Of a stretch of DNA of 64,000 bases, positions 33,318-41,553 are shown piece by piece. Made by a program: the position numbers and the translations under genes. The notes under the pieces are model-generated. The model made no database searches and had not been told where the DNA came from. It saw only the letters and a program-made list of their open reading frames with translations. Every line of letters begins with the position of its first letter. Position 1 is the stretch's first letter. The stretch lies in contig CAITWD010000017.1 of NCBI GenBank assembly GCA_903896045.1, positions 1 through 64,000 of the forward strand. The letters run 5' to 3'. This stretch comes from an uncultured Actinomycetes bacterium. GTDB taxonomy: Bacteria > Actinomycetota > Thermoleophilia > Miltoncostaeales > Miltoncostaeaceae.

Positions 33318-34472
33318 GTGACCCGTACCGCCTTTGTGTTTGACCCGCAGATGGCCAGTTATGACCTCGGCGATGATCATCCGCTCTCGCCCCTGCGGCG
33401 GTTGCTCGCAGTCGATCTGATTGACGCGTATGGATTGCGCGCGCACCCTGATGTGCACGAGATTGCGCCGCGCCGTGCAACTGATGAGCAGATTGAGCGC
33501 GCCCATGCGGCGGCCTACGTTGCCGCCGTGCGACGCATGAGTGCACAGCCGATGTTGGCCCAAGGGTGGGATGCCGCGCAATGGGGGCTTGCCGCAGGTG
33601 GCGATACGCCTGCCTTTGCCGGAATGCATGAGGCTGCGGCCGTGTTATGTGGGGCCTCGATTACGGCGGCCCTTGAGGTCTGGGAGGGACGGGCCGATCA
33701 GGTGTTTTCTCCCGCCGGTGGACTCCATCATGCTCTGGCAAATCGTGCCGCGGGCTTTTGTATTTACAACGATCCCGCGGTGGCAATTCATGCGCTCTTG
33801 GATGCCGGTGCCACCCGGGTGGCCTATATCGATATCGATGTGCATCACGGCGACGGTACGCAGTGGATTTTCTATGACGACCCCCGTGTGCTCACCTGTT
33901 CGGTGCACGAGAGTGGTCGGTATTTGTTTCCCGGAACCGGGGCATTATCGGAGCGGGGAATTGGGGCCGCGGTGGGGACATCGGTCAACATCCCGTTGCC
34001 GCCCTATGCAGGAGATGCACCCTATTTGCGGGCAATCGAAGAGGTGATTGCCCGCGCGGTGATCAACTTTGCTCCCGAGATCATCGTGACCCAAGATGGG
34101 GCTGACCCGCATCACAAAGACCCGCTCGCGCATCTTCAAGTCACGACCGCGGCCTTCCCGCGTGCGTATCGGGCGCTCCATCAGATCGCACACACCGCGT
34201 GTGATGGCCGTTGGGTTGCGCTTGGCGGCGGCGGGTATCACACCGATGTGGTGCCCCGCGCATGGACGATGCTGTTTGCCGAAATGCTCGGTGTTGACCT
34301 TGATGATGCCTTGCCTCACGAGTGGTTGGCAACGGCCGAGGCGCGCGCGCGGCAGTCGCTGACGCCGACGCTCCGCGGTGATTCGGAGCCGGAGATCTCA
34401 CTCGCAGAGCGCACCCGTGCCGATGCTGAGGGGCATCAGGTCGTCGATCAGGCGCTGCTGCTGCTCGGATAG
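33318..34472 (+). CDS. acuC: AcuC-type class I histone-deacetylase-fold enzyme
   Basis: This is a 384-residue zinc-dependent deacetylase. Features are SPLRRLLAVDLIDAYGL at the N-terminus, the His pair in FSPAGGLHHALANRAAGFCIYND near residues 133-141, zinc ligands in IDIDVHHGDGTQWIFYDDP near residue 175 and the last Asp in TQDGADPHHKDPLAHL near residue 260. The transition-state Tyr is in GGGGYH near residue 305. AcuC reverses acetylation of acetyl-CoA synthetase in Bacillus. No acs or acetyltransferase gene is adjacent here. The start is GTG at 33318. A degenerate HD-domain protein gene follows 6 bases later. Confidence 0.9.
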   Translation: MTRTAFVFDPQMASYDLGDDHPLSPLRRLLAVDLIDAYGLRAHPDVHEIAPRRATDEQIERAHAAAYVAAVRRMSAQPMLAQGWDAAQWGLAAGGDTPAFAGMHEAAAVLCGASITAALEVWEGRADQVFSPAGGLHHALANRAAGFCIYNDPAVAIHALLDAGATRVAYIDIDVHHGDGTQWIFYDDPRVLTCSVHESGRYLFPGTGALSERGIGAAVGTSVNIPLPPYAGDAPYLRAIEEVIARAVINFAPEIIVTQDGADPHHKDPLAHLQVTTAAFPRAYRALHQIAHTACDGRWVALGGGGYHTDVVPRAWTMLFAEMLGVDLDDALPHEWLATAEARARQSLTPTLRGDSEPEISLAERTRADAEGHQVVDQALLLLG

Positions 34473-34478
34473 CACGCG

Positions 34479-35078
34479 ATGAGCGACGCAACCGATCCGC
34501 GCCTGTGGCGCCAGGCCAATACTCCCGTTGCCGCACATGACCTTGCACTCGTGTGCGCAGGCGATGCGCGATATGCGCATGCGCGGGGTGTTGCGCAGCA
34601 AGCGGCGAGGCTTGTGCGTCGGGCCGGGCTTGGGCGTGGCCCACGGGGAGAACTCTTATGCGCGGCATGGTTGTCGTGGATGGGGATTGGCATCGTGTCC
34701 CACGACGACGACATGGCCGGCCCTCGGACAATCAGGCGGGCCGGACACGAGCAGCTTGCCCGGATCGTGGCCTGGTCCGGGGCGGGTGGTGTGGTCTGTG
34801 ATGGCCGGGGTGCACATCGGCTCATTGATGAGTTTCCCGTCCCAGCAGGGGACAGCGCGCAAGCACTGTTGTTGTTGGATGTCGCGCTGGTGAGCACCGA
34901 TACCGCGGGGGCATTATCGACGCCATCGGCGGTGCTTCGTGGTTATGTCGATCGTTATGGACCCAAGGATCCGCGGGTGATTGCCTTTGTGGGATTGGTT
35001 GCCGACCTCGCCGATCATCCCGATGGTCGGGTCATGCTTGAGGTTCTTGCTGCGCAGGCGGTGGGGGCGAGTTCATAG
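34479..35078 (+). CDS. Degenerate HD-domain protein
   Basis: This 199-residue protein aligns by pattern with actinobacterial HD-domain phosphohydrolases, but the metal ligands look lost. The first ligand helix survives as YAHARGVAQQAARLV near residue 27. Where HD should stand (AALLHDIG), it reads AAWLSWMGIGI. The later HH position reads VAWSGAGG. The family-specific end LRGYVDRYGPKDPRVIAFVGL near residue 160 is preserved. It is therefore probably a non-catalytic descendant, perhaps a binding or regulatory protein. It starts 6 bases after acuC, suggesting functional coupling. Composition is normal, and no frameshift is apparent. Confidence 0.65.
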   Translation: MSDATDPRLWRQANTPVAAHDLALVCAGDARYAHARGVAQQAARLVRRAGLGRGPRGELLCAAWLSWMGIGIVSHDDDMAGPRTIRRAGHEQLARIVAWSGAGGVVCDGRGAHRLIDEFPVPAGDSAQALLLLDVALVSTDTAGALSTPSAVLRGYVDRYGPKDPRVIAFVGLVADLADHPDGRVMLEVLAAQAVGASS

Positions 35079-35121
35079 CCTCGCGTGGCACGTGGGGATG
35101 GGTGGTGCGGGCAGATACGGT

Positions 35122-35192
35122 CTCATCGGTTGTGCGCGCTAGGCTTATGCGCGCCAGCACGAAGAGAAATCACCGTCGCTGCTGGAGATGAG
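35122..35192 (+). promoter_or_regulatory. Structured leader before ktrB
   Basis: GCGCGC (35134-35139) and GCGCGC (35149-35154) form a 6-bp stem, enclosed by CTCATC (35122-35127) with GATGAG (35187-35192). The outer right arm ends 18 bases before the TTG start and could control ribosome access. I see no match to the c-di-AMP riboswitch core, so identity as a switch is open. Confidence 0.3.
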
Positions 35193-35209
35193 GCGAGGCC
35201 GCCCACCAT

Positions 35210-36583
35210 TTGCGAATTCGGAGTGTTCTGCTGCCAGGTCTTTCTCGACAAAGGTTTTTTCGCACGCTGAATCCGGGGCAGTTGGTTGCGCTTGCCTTTG
35301 GGGTCGCAATTCTCGCGGGCACGATCGTGCTCGCGCTTCCGGTGGCGCACCGTGGCCCGGGCGAGGCGCCGCTCTTGACGGCATTTTTCACCGCAACTGC
35401 GGCAATTTGTGTGACGAGCCATACCCTCGTGAATACGACGACCTATTGGACCCCGTTTGGGCAGGTCATGATTTTGGTGCTGATCCAAATTGGCGGTTTC
35501 GCAATCATGACCGCGGCGTCGATGATCTTTTTGATTCTCGGACGCAGGCTGGGATTACGCGGACGTCTTATCAGTCAGCGCGATATGCAGGTCATCAATC
35601 TCGAGGATGCGCGCCGCGTCTTTTATGGGTTGGCCCTGTTTACCCTGATGGTGGAGATCATTATTGCGGTGATGGTTGGATTGCGGCTCTGGATTGGACT
35701 TGATTATCCATTTTGGCGCGCAGTCTGGCGCGCAACATTTGTCGCGGTATCGGCATTCAATAATGCGGGTTTTGCCCTGTGGAATGGCAATTTGACCCGA
35801 TTCGCCACCGACTGGTGGGTGCTGACCCCTGTCGCCATTGGCATCATTATCGGGGGAATCGGATTCCCGATCTGGCTGGATGTACGTCGCCGGTTGCGCT
35901 CCCCGCACACCTGGACACTGCACAGCAAGCTCACGCTTGCCACTGCGGGAATTTTGACGCCACTGGGCGCGTGTGCAATTGGCGCAATGGAGTGGGCAAA
36001 CCCACACACATTGCACCCGTTGAGCATTCCGAATCGCATCTTTTCGGCCGTGTTTACCTCGATTGATTTTCGTACCGCAGGTTTCTCCACGCTTCCCGTG
36101 GGCGAAATGCATGGGCAAACACGCGTGGTCGGCGACATGCTGATGTTCGTGGGTGGTGGGAGCGGATCGACCGCCGGTGGTCTGAAATTGGCGACCTTTG
36201 CGGTGCTGATGATCATCGTGATCAGCGAGATGCGGGGCGGTCGTCCTGCGGAGGCCTTCCGTCGCGCGATTCCCAGCTCGATCTTGCGTCAGAGTTTTTC
36301 TGTGGCATTTATTGCGGTGAACATCATTCTCTTTGCCACGCTCGCGCTGATGGTCTTGACCCCTTATAACCTTGATCAATGCCTCTTCGAGGTCGTGTCA
36401 TCATTTTCAAATGTTGGGTTGTCTACGGGTATTACCGCACACCTTGGTGTGGCCGGGAAGTTGATTGAAATTGCATTGATGTATTTCGGGCGCATTGGCC
36501 CACTGACGCTTGCGGTTGCACTCAGCGTGCATGAGCGTGAGCGTTTGTTCTCCTACCCTGAGGAGCGACCCCTCGTTGGCTAA
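35210..36583 (+). CDS. ktrB: KtrB/TrkH-type cation transporter subunit with Ser in filter 1
   Basis: This is a 457-residue membrane subunit of a Ktr/Trk potassium-type transporter with four M1-P-M2 repeats. The pore loops are visible: P1 TAAICVTSHTLVNTTTYW near residue 66, P2 SAFNNAGFAL near residue 184, P3 DFRTAGFSTLP near residue 287 and P4 SSFSNVGLSTG near residue 398. Filter residues are Ser, Gly, Gly, Gly; P1 normally reads CVTG, here CVTS. In plant HKT carriers the same Gly-to-Ser change gives Na+ preference. The frame allows only the TTG at 35210 as first start, since an in-frame stop lies 19 bases upstream. It overlaps ktrA by 8 bases. Confidence 0.93.
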   Translation: MRIRSVLLPGLSRQRFFRTLNPGQLVALAFGVAILAGTIVLALPVAHRGPGEAPLLTAFFTATAAICVTSHTLVNTTTYWTPFGQVMILVLIQIGGFAIMTAASMIFLILGRRLGLRGRLISQRDMQVINLEDARRVFYGLALFTLMVEIIIAVMVGLRLWIGLDYPFWRAVWRATFVAVSAFNNAGFALWNGNLTRFATDWWVLTPVAIGIIIGGIGFPIWLDVRRRLRSPHTWTLHSKLTLATAGILTPLGACAIGAMEWANPHTLHPLSIPNRIFSAVFTSIDFRTAGFSTLPVGEMHGQTRVVGDMLMFVGGGSGSTAGGLKLATFAVLMIIVISEMRGGRPAEAFRRAIPSSILRQSFSVAFIAVNIILFATLALMVLTPYNLDQCLFEVVSSFSNVGLSTGITAHLGVAGKLIEIALMYFGRIGPLTLAVALSVHERERLFSYPEERPLVG

Positions 36584-37256
36584 TAAAGAGCAAGTTTTGG
36601 TGATTGGACTCGGGCGGTTCGGACAAGCGCTTGCCCAAACAATGACGCGCCTCGGACATGAGGTCCTTGCCATTGACTCCGACCCTTCCGTGGTGCGCAA
36701 ATGCGCGGGTGATCTTGCGACGGTGGTTGAGGCTGACGCCACGACGGTTGAGGTACTGCGCCAGATTGGTGCTGACGACTTCGGGATGGCAGTTGTTGCC
36801 ATCGGCAATGACATTCAGGCCAGCATCATGGCGACCTATGCGCTGGTTGATCTCGGGGTACCGATGATCTGGGCCAAGGCCATCACCACCCAACATGGTG
36901 CAATTTTGCAGCGCGTGGGTGCACACAATGTGGTGTTTCCTGAACGCGACATGGGTGTGCGGGTCGCCCACACGATGTCCGGGCGAACCATCGATTATGT
37001 CGAGCTCGACACCGAATTTGTGCTGATCGAGGCGACCGTCCCAACCGAGTTCGTCAACAAGCGGATCGCCGACACCGGGGTGCGTCAAAAGTACGACATC
37101 ACCGTGCTGTGCGTGAAACGTCCTGGAGGGCGATTTACCTACGCCACCCAAGACACAGTGCTCAATGAGAAGGACCTGGTGGTGGTGTTCGGCCCGACCC
37201 GTAAGGCAGAGGAGTTTGCTGCGCTTCCGGGACATCGGACGCTGTTGCGCGACTAA
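36576..37256 (+). CDS. ktrA: KtrA/TrkA-type regulatory RCK subunit
   Basis: This is a 226-residue cytosolic gating subunit. The N-terminal RCK_N Rossmann domain begins VLVIGLGRFGQALAQTM (Gly-x-Gly-x-x-Gly) with Asp at the end of strand 2 (LAIDSDPS), binding ATP/ADP or NAD(H). The RCK_C domain follows (DYVELDTEFVLIEATVP to DLVVVFGPTRKAEEF). The octameric ring on KtrB controls opening. The TTG at 36576 has GAGGAG 10 bases upstream and makes the usual N-terminus; the longer frame lies inside ktrB. The last 95 bases are overlapped by the convergent pgl gene. Confidence 0.93.
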   Translation: MANKEQVLVIGLGRFGQALAQTMTRLGHEVLAIDSDPSVVRKCAGDLATVVEADATTVEVLRQIGADDFGMAVVAIGNDIQASIMATYALVDLGVPMIWAKAITTQHGAILQRVGAHNVVFPERDMGVRVAHTMSGRTIDYVELDTEFVLIEATVPTEFVNKRIADTGVRQKYDITVLCVKRPGGRFTYATQDTVLNEKDLVVVFGPTRKAEEFAALPGHRTLLRD

Positions 37257-37935
37257 TCAGCCACTGGCACACGCCTGAGGGTGAATGGGCGAGTGCGGCG
37301 GGGAGGGCGGGGTCGCCTGCGATCGCGCGAGCGACCACAGGCGCCTTGCCGGGATCGTCGGCGATCATCAGTGTGGTGCGCGCGGCCTGCAAGAGGGGCA
37401 GGCTCATGGAGACGCGCCATGGGGCATCGAGCTCAGGGCGGTGCGCGAGCACGGTGAGTGCATCGGTCGGTGCCAGCTCAGGGCCGCCGGGAAACAGCGA
37501 AGCCGTATGTCCATCTGCGCCGATCCCGAGAAGCACCAAATCGATGGCAGGGAAGCCCACACCAAGAACTGCACGAAGGTCGCGCTCCGCCTGCTGTTGG
37601 GCCGCGCGTGGTGTGAGCTCGCCCGGGATGCGGTGAATATTTGCCCGAGGGATTACGATGTGATCAAGCAGGGCCTCGCAGGCCATCCGGTAATTGGCGC
37701 GTGGATCATCCGGCGGCACGCAGCGCTCATCTCCGAAAAGGATGGTGACCCGGTCCCATTCAATCGGGGCCTCGACAAGTCCGGCATAAATCGCGCGCGG
37801 AGTTGATCCTCCAGCGAGTGCGATCGAGCGATGTGTGCCGGGTGGAATATCCGAGAGCGCCTGGGTGATGATTCCCGTCGCGGCATCGACGAGCTGGGTT
37901 GTGTCGGCAGCGACAAGAACCGAGGGGGCGGTCAT
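37162..37935 (-). CDS. pgl: 6-phosphogluconolactonase
   Basis: This is a 257-residue enzyme that hydrolyses 6-phosphogluconolactone, step two of the oxidative pentose phosphate pathway. It has family motifs IALAGGSTPRAIYAGL near residue 39, VTILFGDERCVPPDDPRANYRM near residues 63-84, and LVLLGIGADGHTASLFPG near residues 133-150. The expected end is near VCQWLISR (residue 229). A further 28 residues (Pro/Ser/Gly-rich) are encoded antisense to the end of ktrA. The ATG at 37935 overlaps the opcA stop (ATGA). It is last in the run tkt-gnd-zwf-opcA-pgl. Confidence 0.94.
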   Translation of the reverse strand: MTAPSVLVAADTTQLVDAATGIITQALSDIPPGTHRSIALAGGSTPRAIYAGLVEAPIEWDRVTILFGDERCVPPDDPRANYRMACEALLDHIVIPRANIHRIPGELTPRAAQQQAERDLRAVLGVGFPAIDLVLLGIGADGHTASLFPGGPELAPTDALTVLAHRPELDAPWRVSMSLPLLQAARTTLMIADDPGKAPVVARAIAGDPALPAALAHSPSGVCQWLISRATASDVPEAQQTPLPYGSGRTPPPGPSH

Positions 37936-38957
37936 GCGCGACAGATGCGTAGGGCGTGTGAAAGCGCGCGCTCGAACGGGAGGTCGCGACGTTGCAGCTG
38001 CAGCTCACCGGTTAACAGCTCTGCGCGGGTGGGCTCGCGAAGTGGAAGTACGGACTCAGTTGTCGCCCCGTCGTCCTCCACCACGGTGATGGCTGCTGCC
38101 GCGCGCCCGGTGACGCGTTGAATGGTGATGGTGTGGTGACGCGGGATGCTGATCTCAATTCCCGTGACCCTCGGATCACCCGGTGACAGATCACTGCGAA
38201 AATCGACGCCGACCGCCGTTCCCGCGCTGTCACACAGCCAACCAGCAAACAGCAGTGTGCCAACGGTCGGTTGGAGCGTGCTGTGAGCGATGGTGATGGT
38301 CGCGCCATCGCGAATGCCATCGAGATGTTCCTGGGTGATGATCTGATTGATGAGTTGTCGCCACGGGGTCAGTGCTGCCCAGGCGAGATCAGTCACCGCA
38401 GGGCGGGTTGTGGCGACCAGATCCGAGAGCCGGTGTATCGCGTCGGCCCCGTCGGCACGGGGCACCTCGGTAATCAAGCGATCCGCCCGAGATGCAATTG
38501 CGCCAAAAAGTGGATCGGTGGGGGCAATAGTCCCCGGCCAGAGGACAAATACCGGAAGATCTGGACGTATGAGCGCCTCGACAGCGCTTGCTGCGCCTGC
38601 CACCGCAGGCCCGTGTAATTGCAGCTGGAGTAGCTCGATCCGCGTTGCAACACCCGTGGGACGACTCAGCTGCGCGCGCGCCGCAAGATGCGCGTCAATC
38701 CCATCACCGGTGGCAATCCGTTCAATGATGATTGCTCGTGAGGGCTGATGGTTCAGCGTGCTGATGAGCGCATCGATTTCCGTGGCGGTGTGCCCATTGG
38801 CGATCGCGACGAGATTGAGCACTGCCGCAAGCGCGATGGAGCTGCCATCGGGATTGCGCGGCCGAAGCTCATGTAGTGCGCGCTGCAGCTCGGCAACGTT
38901 GAGGACATGTCCGTCCCAGGTCTCAGATTGCAGCGTTTTCGTCACAGCCGACGCCAT
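37932..38957 (-). CDS. opcA: Glucose-6-phosphate dehydrogenase assembly protein OpcA
   Basis: This is a 341-residue OpcA, the factor that assembles or activates glucose-6-phosphate dehydrogenase in actinobacteria and cyanobacteria. Family features are the early segment SSIALAAVLNLVAIA, the central LIRPDLPVFVLWPGTIAPTDPLFGAI near residues 128-153 and VTDLAWAALTPWRQLI near residue 197. It has no known catalytic motif, consistent with an allosteric role. It overlaps zwf by 16 bases upstream and pgl by 4 bases downstream, so translation of the three is linked. Presence of OpcA is among the better pointers to an actinobacterial host. Confidence 0.94.
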   Translation of the reverse strand: MASAVTKTLQSETWDGHVLNVAELQRALHELRPRNPDGSSIALAAVLNLVAIANGHTATEIDALISTLNHQPSRAIIIERIATGDGIDAHLAARAQLSRPTGVATRIELLQLQLHGPAVAGAASAVEALIRPDLPVFVLWPGTIAPTDPLFGAIASRADRLITEVPRADGADAIHRLSDLVATTRPAVTDLAWAALTPWRQLINQIITQEHLDGIRDGATITIAHSTLQPTVGTLLFAGWLCDSAGTAVGVDFRSDLSPGDPRVTGIEISIPRHHTITIQRVTGRAAAAITVVEDDGATTESVLPLREPTRAELLTGELQLQRRDLPFERALSHALRICRA

Positions 38958-40495
38958 TCTCGACCATCTCTACGCACGAGTGCGTCCGCCTCTTTTGGCC
39001 CCCAGGCACCGGCGGCATAGTTCGCTGCGGGAATTGCTGTCGTCGCCCACAAGGAGAGAAGTTCATCGACAATCTCCCATCCCCGCTCAACTTCGTCCCA
39101 TCGTGCAAAGAGGGTTGAATCACCAAGGAGGGCATCGAGGAGCAATCGTTCATAGGCCTCCGCGCTGGGTGTGAGAAATGCATTCCCATATTGGAAGTCC
39201 ATACTCACATCACGGATATCGACCCGAGGCCCGGGAACCTTTGCCGAAAAACGCAGTGAGGCGCCCTCATCGGGCTGGATCCGCAAAATCAAGAGGTTCG
39301 GCGCCGTTGTCTCGGCGACAGTGTGTGCAAAGGGCAAATGCGGTGCGGGTTTAAATTGCACCGCAACCTCGGTGGTGCGCCGGGGCAAACGCTTGCCCGT
39401 GCGCAGGTAAAACGGTGTTCCCGCCCAACGCCAGTTCTCCACGGTCAGGCGCATTGCGACAAAGGTCTCGGTATTCGACCCTTCAGGTACTCCGGTCTCC
39501 TCTCGATACCCAAGGACCGGCTCGCCGGCGATAAAGCCTGATCGGTATTGTCCGCGCACCGCACTATCGGAGGCATCCTCTGCGGTGATCGCGGGAATGG
39601 CCCGAAGGACTTTGACCTTCTCATCGTGCACGCTTCGGCTATCAAACCGTGCCGGAGGCTCCATTGCGATCAGTGAGAGCACTTGGAAGATGTGGTTTTG
39701 CACGATGTCGCGCAGGGCACCGCTTTGGTCGTAATACGCACCGCGATTTTCCATTCCAAGGTCTTCTGCGACAGTGATCTGCACGTGATCGACATAGCGC
39801 CGATTCCAGATTGGCTCAAAAATGGCATTGGCAAAACGCAGCACGAGCAGGTTTTGGACTGTTTCCTTGCCGAGGTAATGATCAATTCGGAAGGTCTGGG
39901 TCTCCTGAAAAACTGCACCGAGTCGCCGATTGAGGGCTCTTGAGCTTTCGAGATCGTTGCCGAATGGCTTCTCGATGACAATACGGCTGAACGCATTCGG
40001 GGCCTCTTCGGCCAACCCCGCATCTCCAAGGCCTTCGGCGATGATGGGAAAGAACTTCGGCGCCGTGGCCAGATAGAAGAGGCGATTGCCGAATTGATGG
40101 TGGGCATGTGGCAGTGCGATTAAGGTGTCGCGAATCCGTTCATATGTTGTGGGATCGCTAAAATCCGCACTCAGATATCGCAGCCGTCGCGAAAACCCCT
40201 CCCAAATATCGTCGTCGACACTTGCCTGACTTCCATGAGTGACGATGGCTTGACGCATTTGTTCGTGGAATTGCTCATCGGTTAACTCCCTCTGAGCCAC
40301 GCCGATAATGGTCATTTCCGGAGCCAGGAGTTGTTGGAGCGCAAGGCTGTAGAGCGCCGGGAGCAGCTTGCGCCGTGCAAGGTCACCCGACGCGCCAAAG
40401 ATCACGATTGCGGCGGGTGGTGGCGTGCGCGAGAGCCGTGCGCCAAGGTCAAAGACCGGTTGGGAATGTGAGTCAGGGGTCATCTGCGTACTCAC
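38942..40495 (-). CDS. zwf: Glucose-6-phosphate 1-dehydrogenase
   Basis: This is a 517-residue NADP-dependent enzyme that opens the pentose phosphate pathway. The coenzyme site IFGASGDLARRKLLPALY lies near residues 32-49. The substrate/catalytic signature RIDHYLGKE near residue 200 contains the general-base His pair region, and EKPFGNDLES near residue 172 supplies the conserved Lys. The C-terminal half shows YFLRTGKRLP-like FYLRTGKRLPRR near residue 365. The start is GTG at 40495, overlapping the gnd stop by GTGA; Met 5 is an alternative. Residues before ARLSRTPPPAAIVIF are extra relative to many homologues. Confidence 0.97.
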   Translation of the reverse strand: MSTQMTPDSHSQPVFDLGARLSRTPPPAAIVIFGASGDLARRKLLPALYSLALQQLLAPEMTIIGVAQRELTDEQFHEQMRQAIVTHGSQASVDDDIWEGFSRRLRYLSADFSDPTTYERIRDTLIALPHAHHQFGNRLFYLATAPKFFPIIAEGLGDAGLAEEAPNAFSRIVIEKPFGNDLESSRALNRRLGAVFQETQTFRIDHYLGKETVQNLLVLRFANAIFEPIWNRRYVDHVQITVAEDLGMENRGAYYDQSGALRDIVQNHIFQVLSLIAMEPPARFDSRSVHDEKVKVLRAIPAITAEDASDSAVRGQYRSGFIAGEPVLGYREETGVPEGSNTETFVAMRLTVENWRWAGTPFYLRTGKRLPRRTTEVAVQFKPAPHLPFAHTVAETTAPNLLILRIQPDEGASLRFSAKVPGPRVDIRDVSMDFQYGNAFLTPSAEAYERLLLDALLGDSTLFARWDEVERGWEIVDELLSLWATTAIPAANYAAGAWGPKEADALVRRDGREWRRL

Positions 40496-41391
40496 GAGGA
40501 GGACTTGACCGCGTGTCCACCGAACTCTCGCCGCAGGGCCGAGACGACTTTGGCGCTAAAGCTGGTGTCTTGACGCGAGCGAATGCGCTCAAGCAGCGAC
40601 AAGGTAATCACCGGCGCGGGGACATTGGTGTCGATCGCTGCTTGGACCGTCCAGCGACCTTCGCCGGAGTCCTCCACGTAATCATCGAGCGAGTCCAGAT
40701 GGGGCTCGCGCGCAAGTGCCGCCGCCGCCAGATCAAGCAGCCAGGAACGAATGACCGTCCCGTGTCGCCATGCATCGGTGACCGCAGCCAAGTCGAGATT
40801 GAATTCCGAGGCGTCAAGAATCTCGATGCCCTCGGCGTAGGACTGCATGAGGCCATATTCAATCCCGTTATGCACCATTTTGACGAAGTGACCAGCCCCG
40901 CTGCCACCCGCGTGCACGAGACCCCCTTCTGCCGGAGCGAGGTTGACAAGCAGCGGCTCGATGTGGGCATATGCCTCCGCGGACCCACCGACCATTAATC
41001 CAAACCCCTCGTTGCGCCCCCAGATGCCTCCACTGACGCCAATGTCCAAAAAGTGAATGCCAACTTCGCGCGCCTGTTGGGCATGGCGCTGGGAATCACG
41101 AAAGTTAGAGTTGCCACCATCGATCAAGATGTCTCCTGGTGACAGCGTCCGCAACAACTCACTCAGTACCGACTCAGTCACGTCGCCCGATGGCACCATT
41201 GCCCACGCGATGCGAGGTCCGGTCAGCAGGTGTGCAATCTGACCGATTGCAAAGGGGCCCTCGGCACCAAGTTCTGCCACCTGGCCGCGTGTGGCGGCGG
41301 GATCGCACACGATGGCGCGATGGCCATGGTCGATCAGGCGCCCCGCAATCCCTTGCCCCATACGTCCGAAGCCAACTATTGCGATGTCCAT
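40492..41391 (-). CDS. gnd: 6-phosphogluconate dehydrogenase, short (decarboxylating) form
   Basis: This is a 299-residue enzyme converting 6-phosphogluconate to ribulose-5-phosphate and CO2. It is the short, TIGR00872-like form (about 300 rather than 470 residues). The cofactor motif is IAIVGFGRMGQGIA (residues 3-16), then ILIDGGNSNFRDS near residue 93, the substrate signature LDIGVSGGIWGRNEGFGLMVGG near residues 116-137, and catalytic Lys in GAGHFVKMVHNGIEYG near residue 175. The ATG at 41391 follows AAAGGAG; the longer frame upstream lacks family similarity. An Asp/Arg after strand 2 (VCDPAATR) hints at NAD rather than NADP, a weak inference. Confidence 0.94.
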   Translation of the reverse strand: MDIAIVGFGRMGQGIAGRLIDHGHRAIVCDPAATRGQVAELGAEGPFAIGQIAHLLTGPRIAWAMVPSGDVTESVLSELLRTLSPGDILIDGGNSNFRDSQRHAQQAREVGIHFLDIGVSGGIWGRNEGFGLMVGGSAEAYAHIEPLLVNLAPAEGGLVHAGGSGAGHFVKMVHNGIEYGLMQSYAEGIEILDASEFNLDLAAVTDAWRHGTVIRSWLLDLAAAALAREPHLDSLDDYVEDSGEGRWTVQAAIDTNVPAPVITLSLLERIRSRQDTSFSAKVVSALRREFGGHAVKSSS

Positions 41392-41505
41392 GACATCTCC
41401 TTTCTGGGCAGCGATACCGCGGGAAGATCGGGAGCCCGATGGCGGAGTGCTCCGGTTTTGCACGAGACGAATTGTTGACAGAGCATGGGGCGGGGCGTAC
41501 GCACA

Positions 41506-41542
41506 CCCCTCCTCATACGACAGTCTGTGTCGATAGGAGGGG
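41506..41542 (-). terminator. Strong hairpin between tkt and gnd
   Basis: CCCCTCCT (41506-41513) pairs with AGGAGGGG (41535-41542), and inside it CGACA with TGTCG adds five pairs across an internal loop. It begins 12 bases after the tkt stop on the minus strand. There is no U-run, so it may terminate partially or protect transcript ends. It probably sets unequal tkt and gnd levels. Confidence 0.5.
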
Positions 41543-41553
41543 GCGCGCCCACC

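Noticed and set aside
35079-35209. c-di-AMP (ydaO) riboswitch before ktrB
   Set aside because: The conserved core segments are not visible; only generic stems are present, so it is recorded merely as a structured leader.
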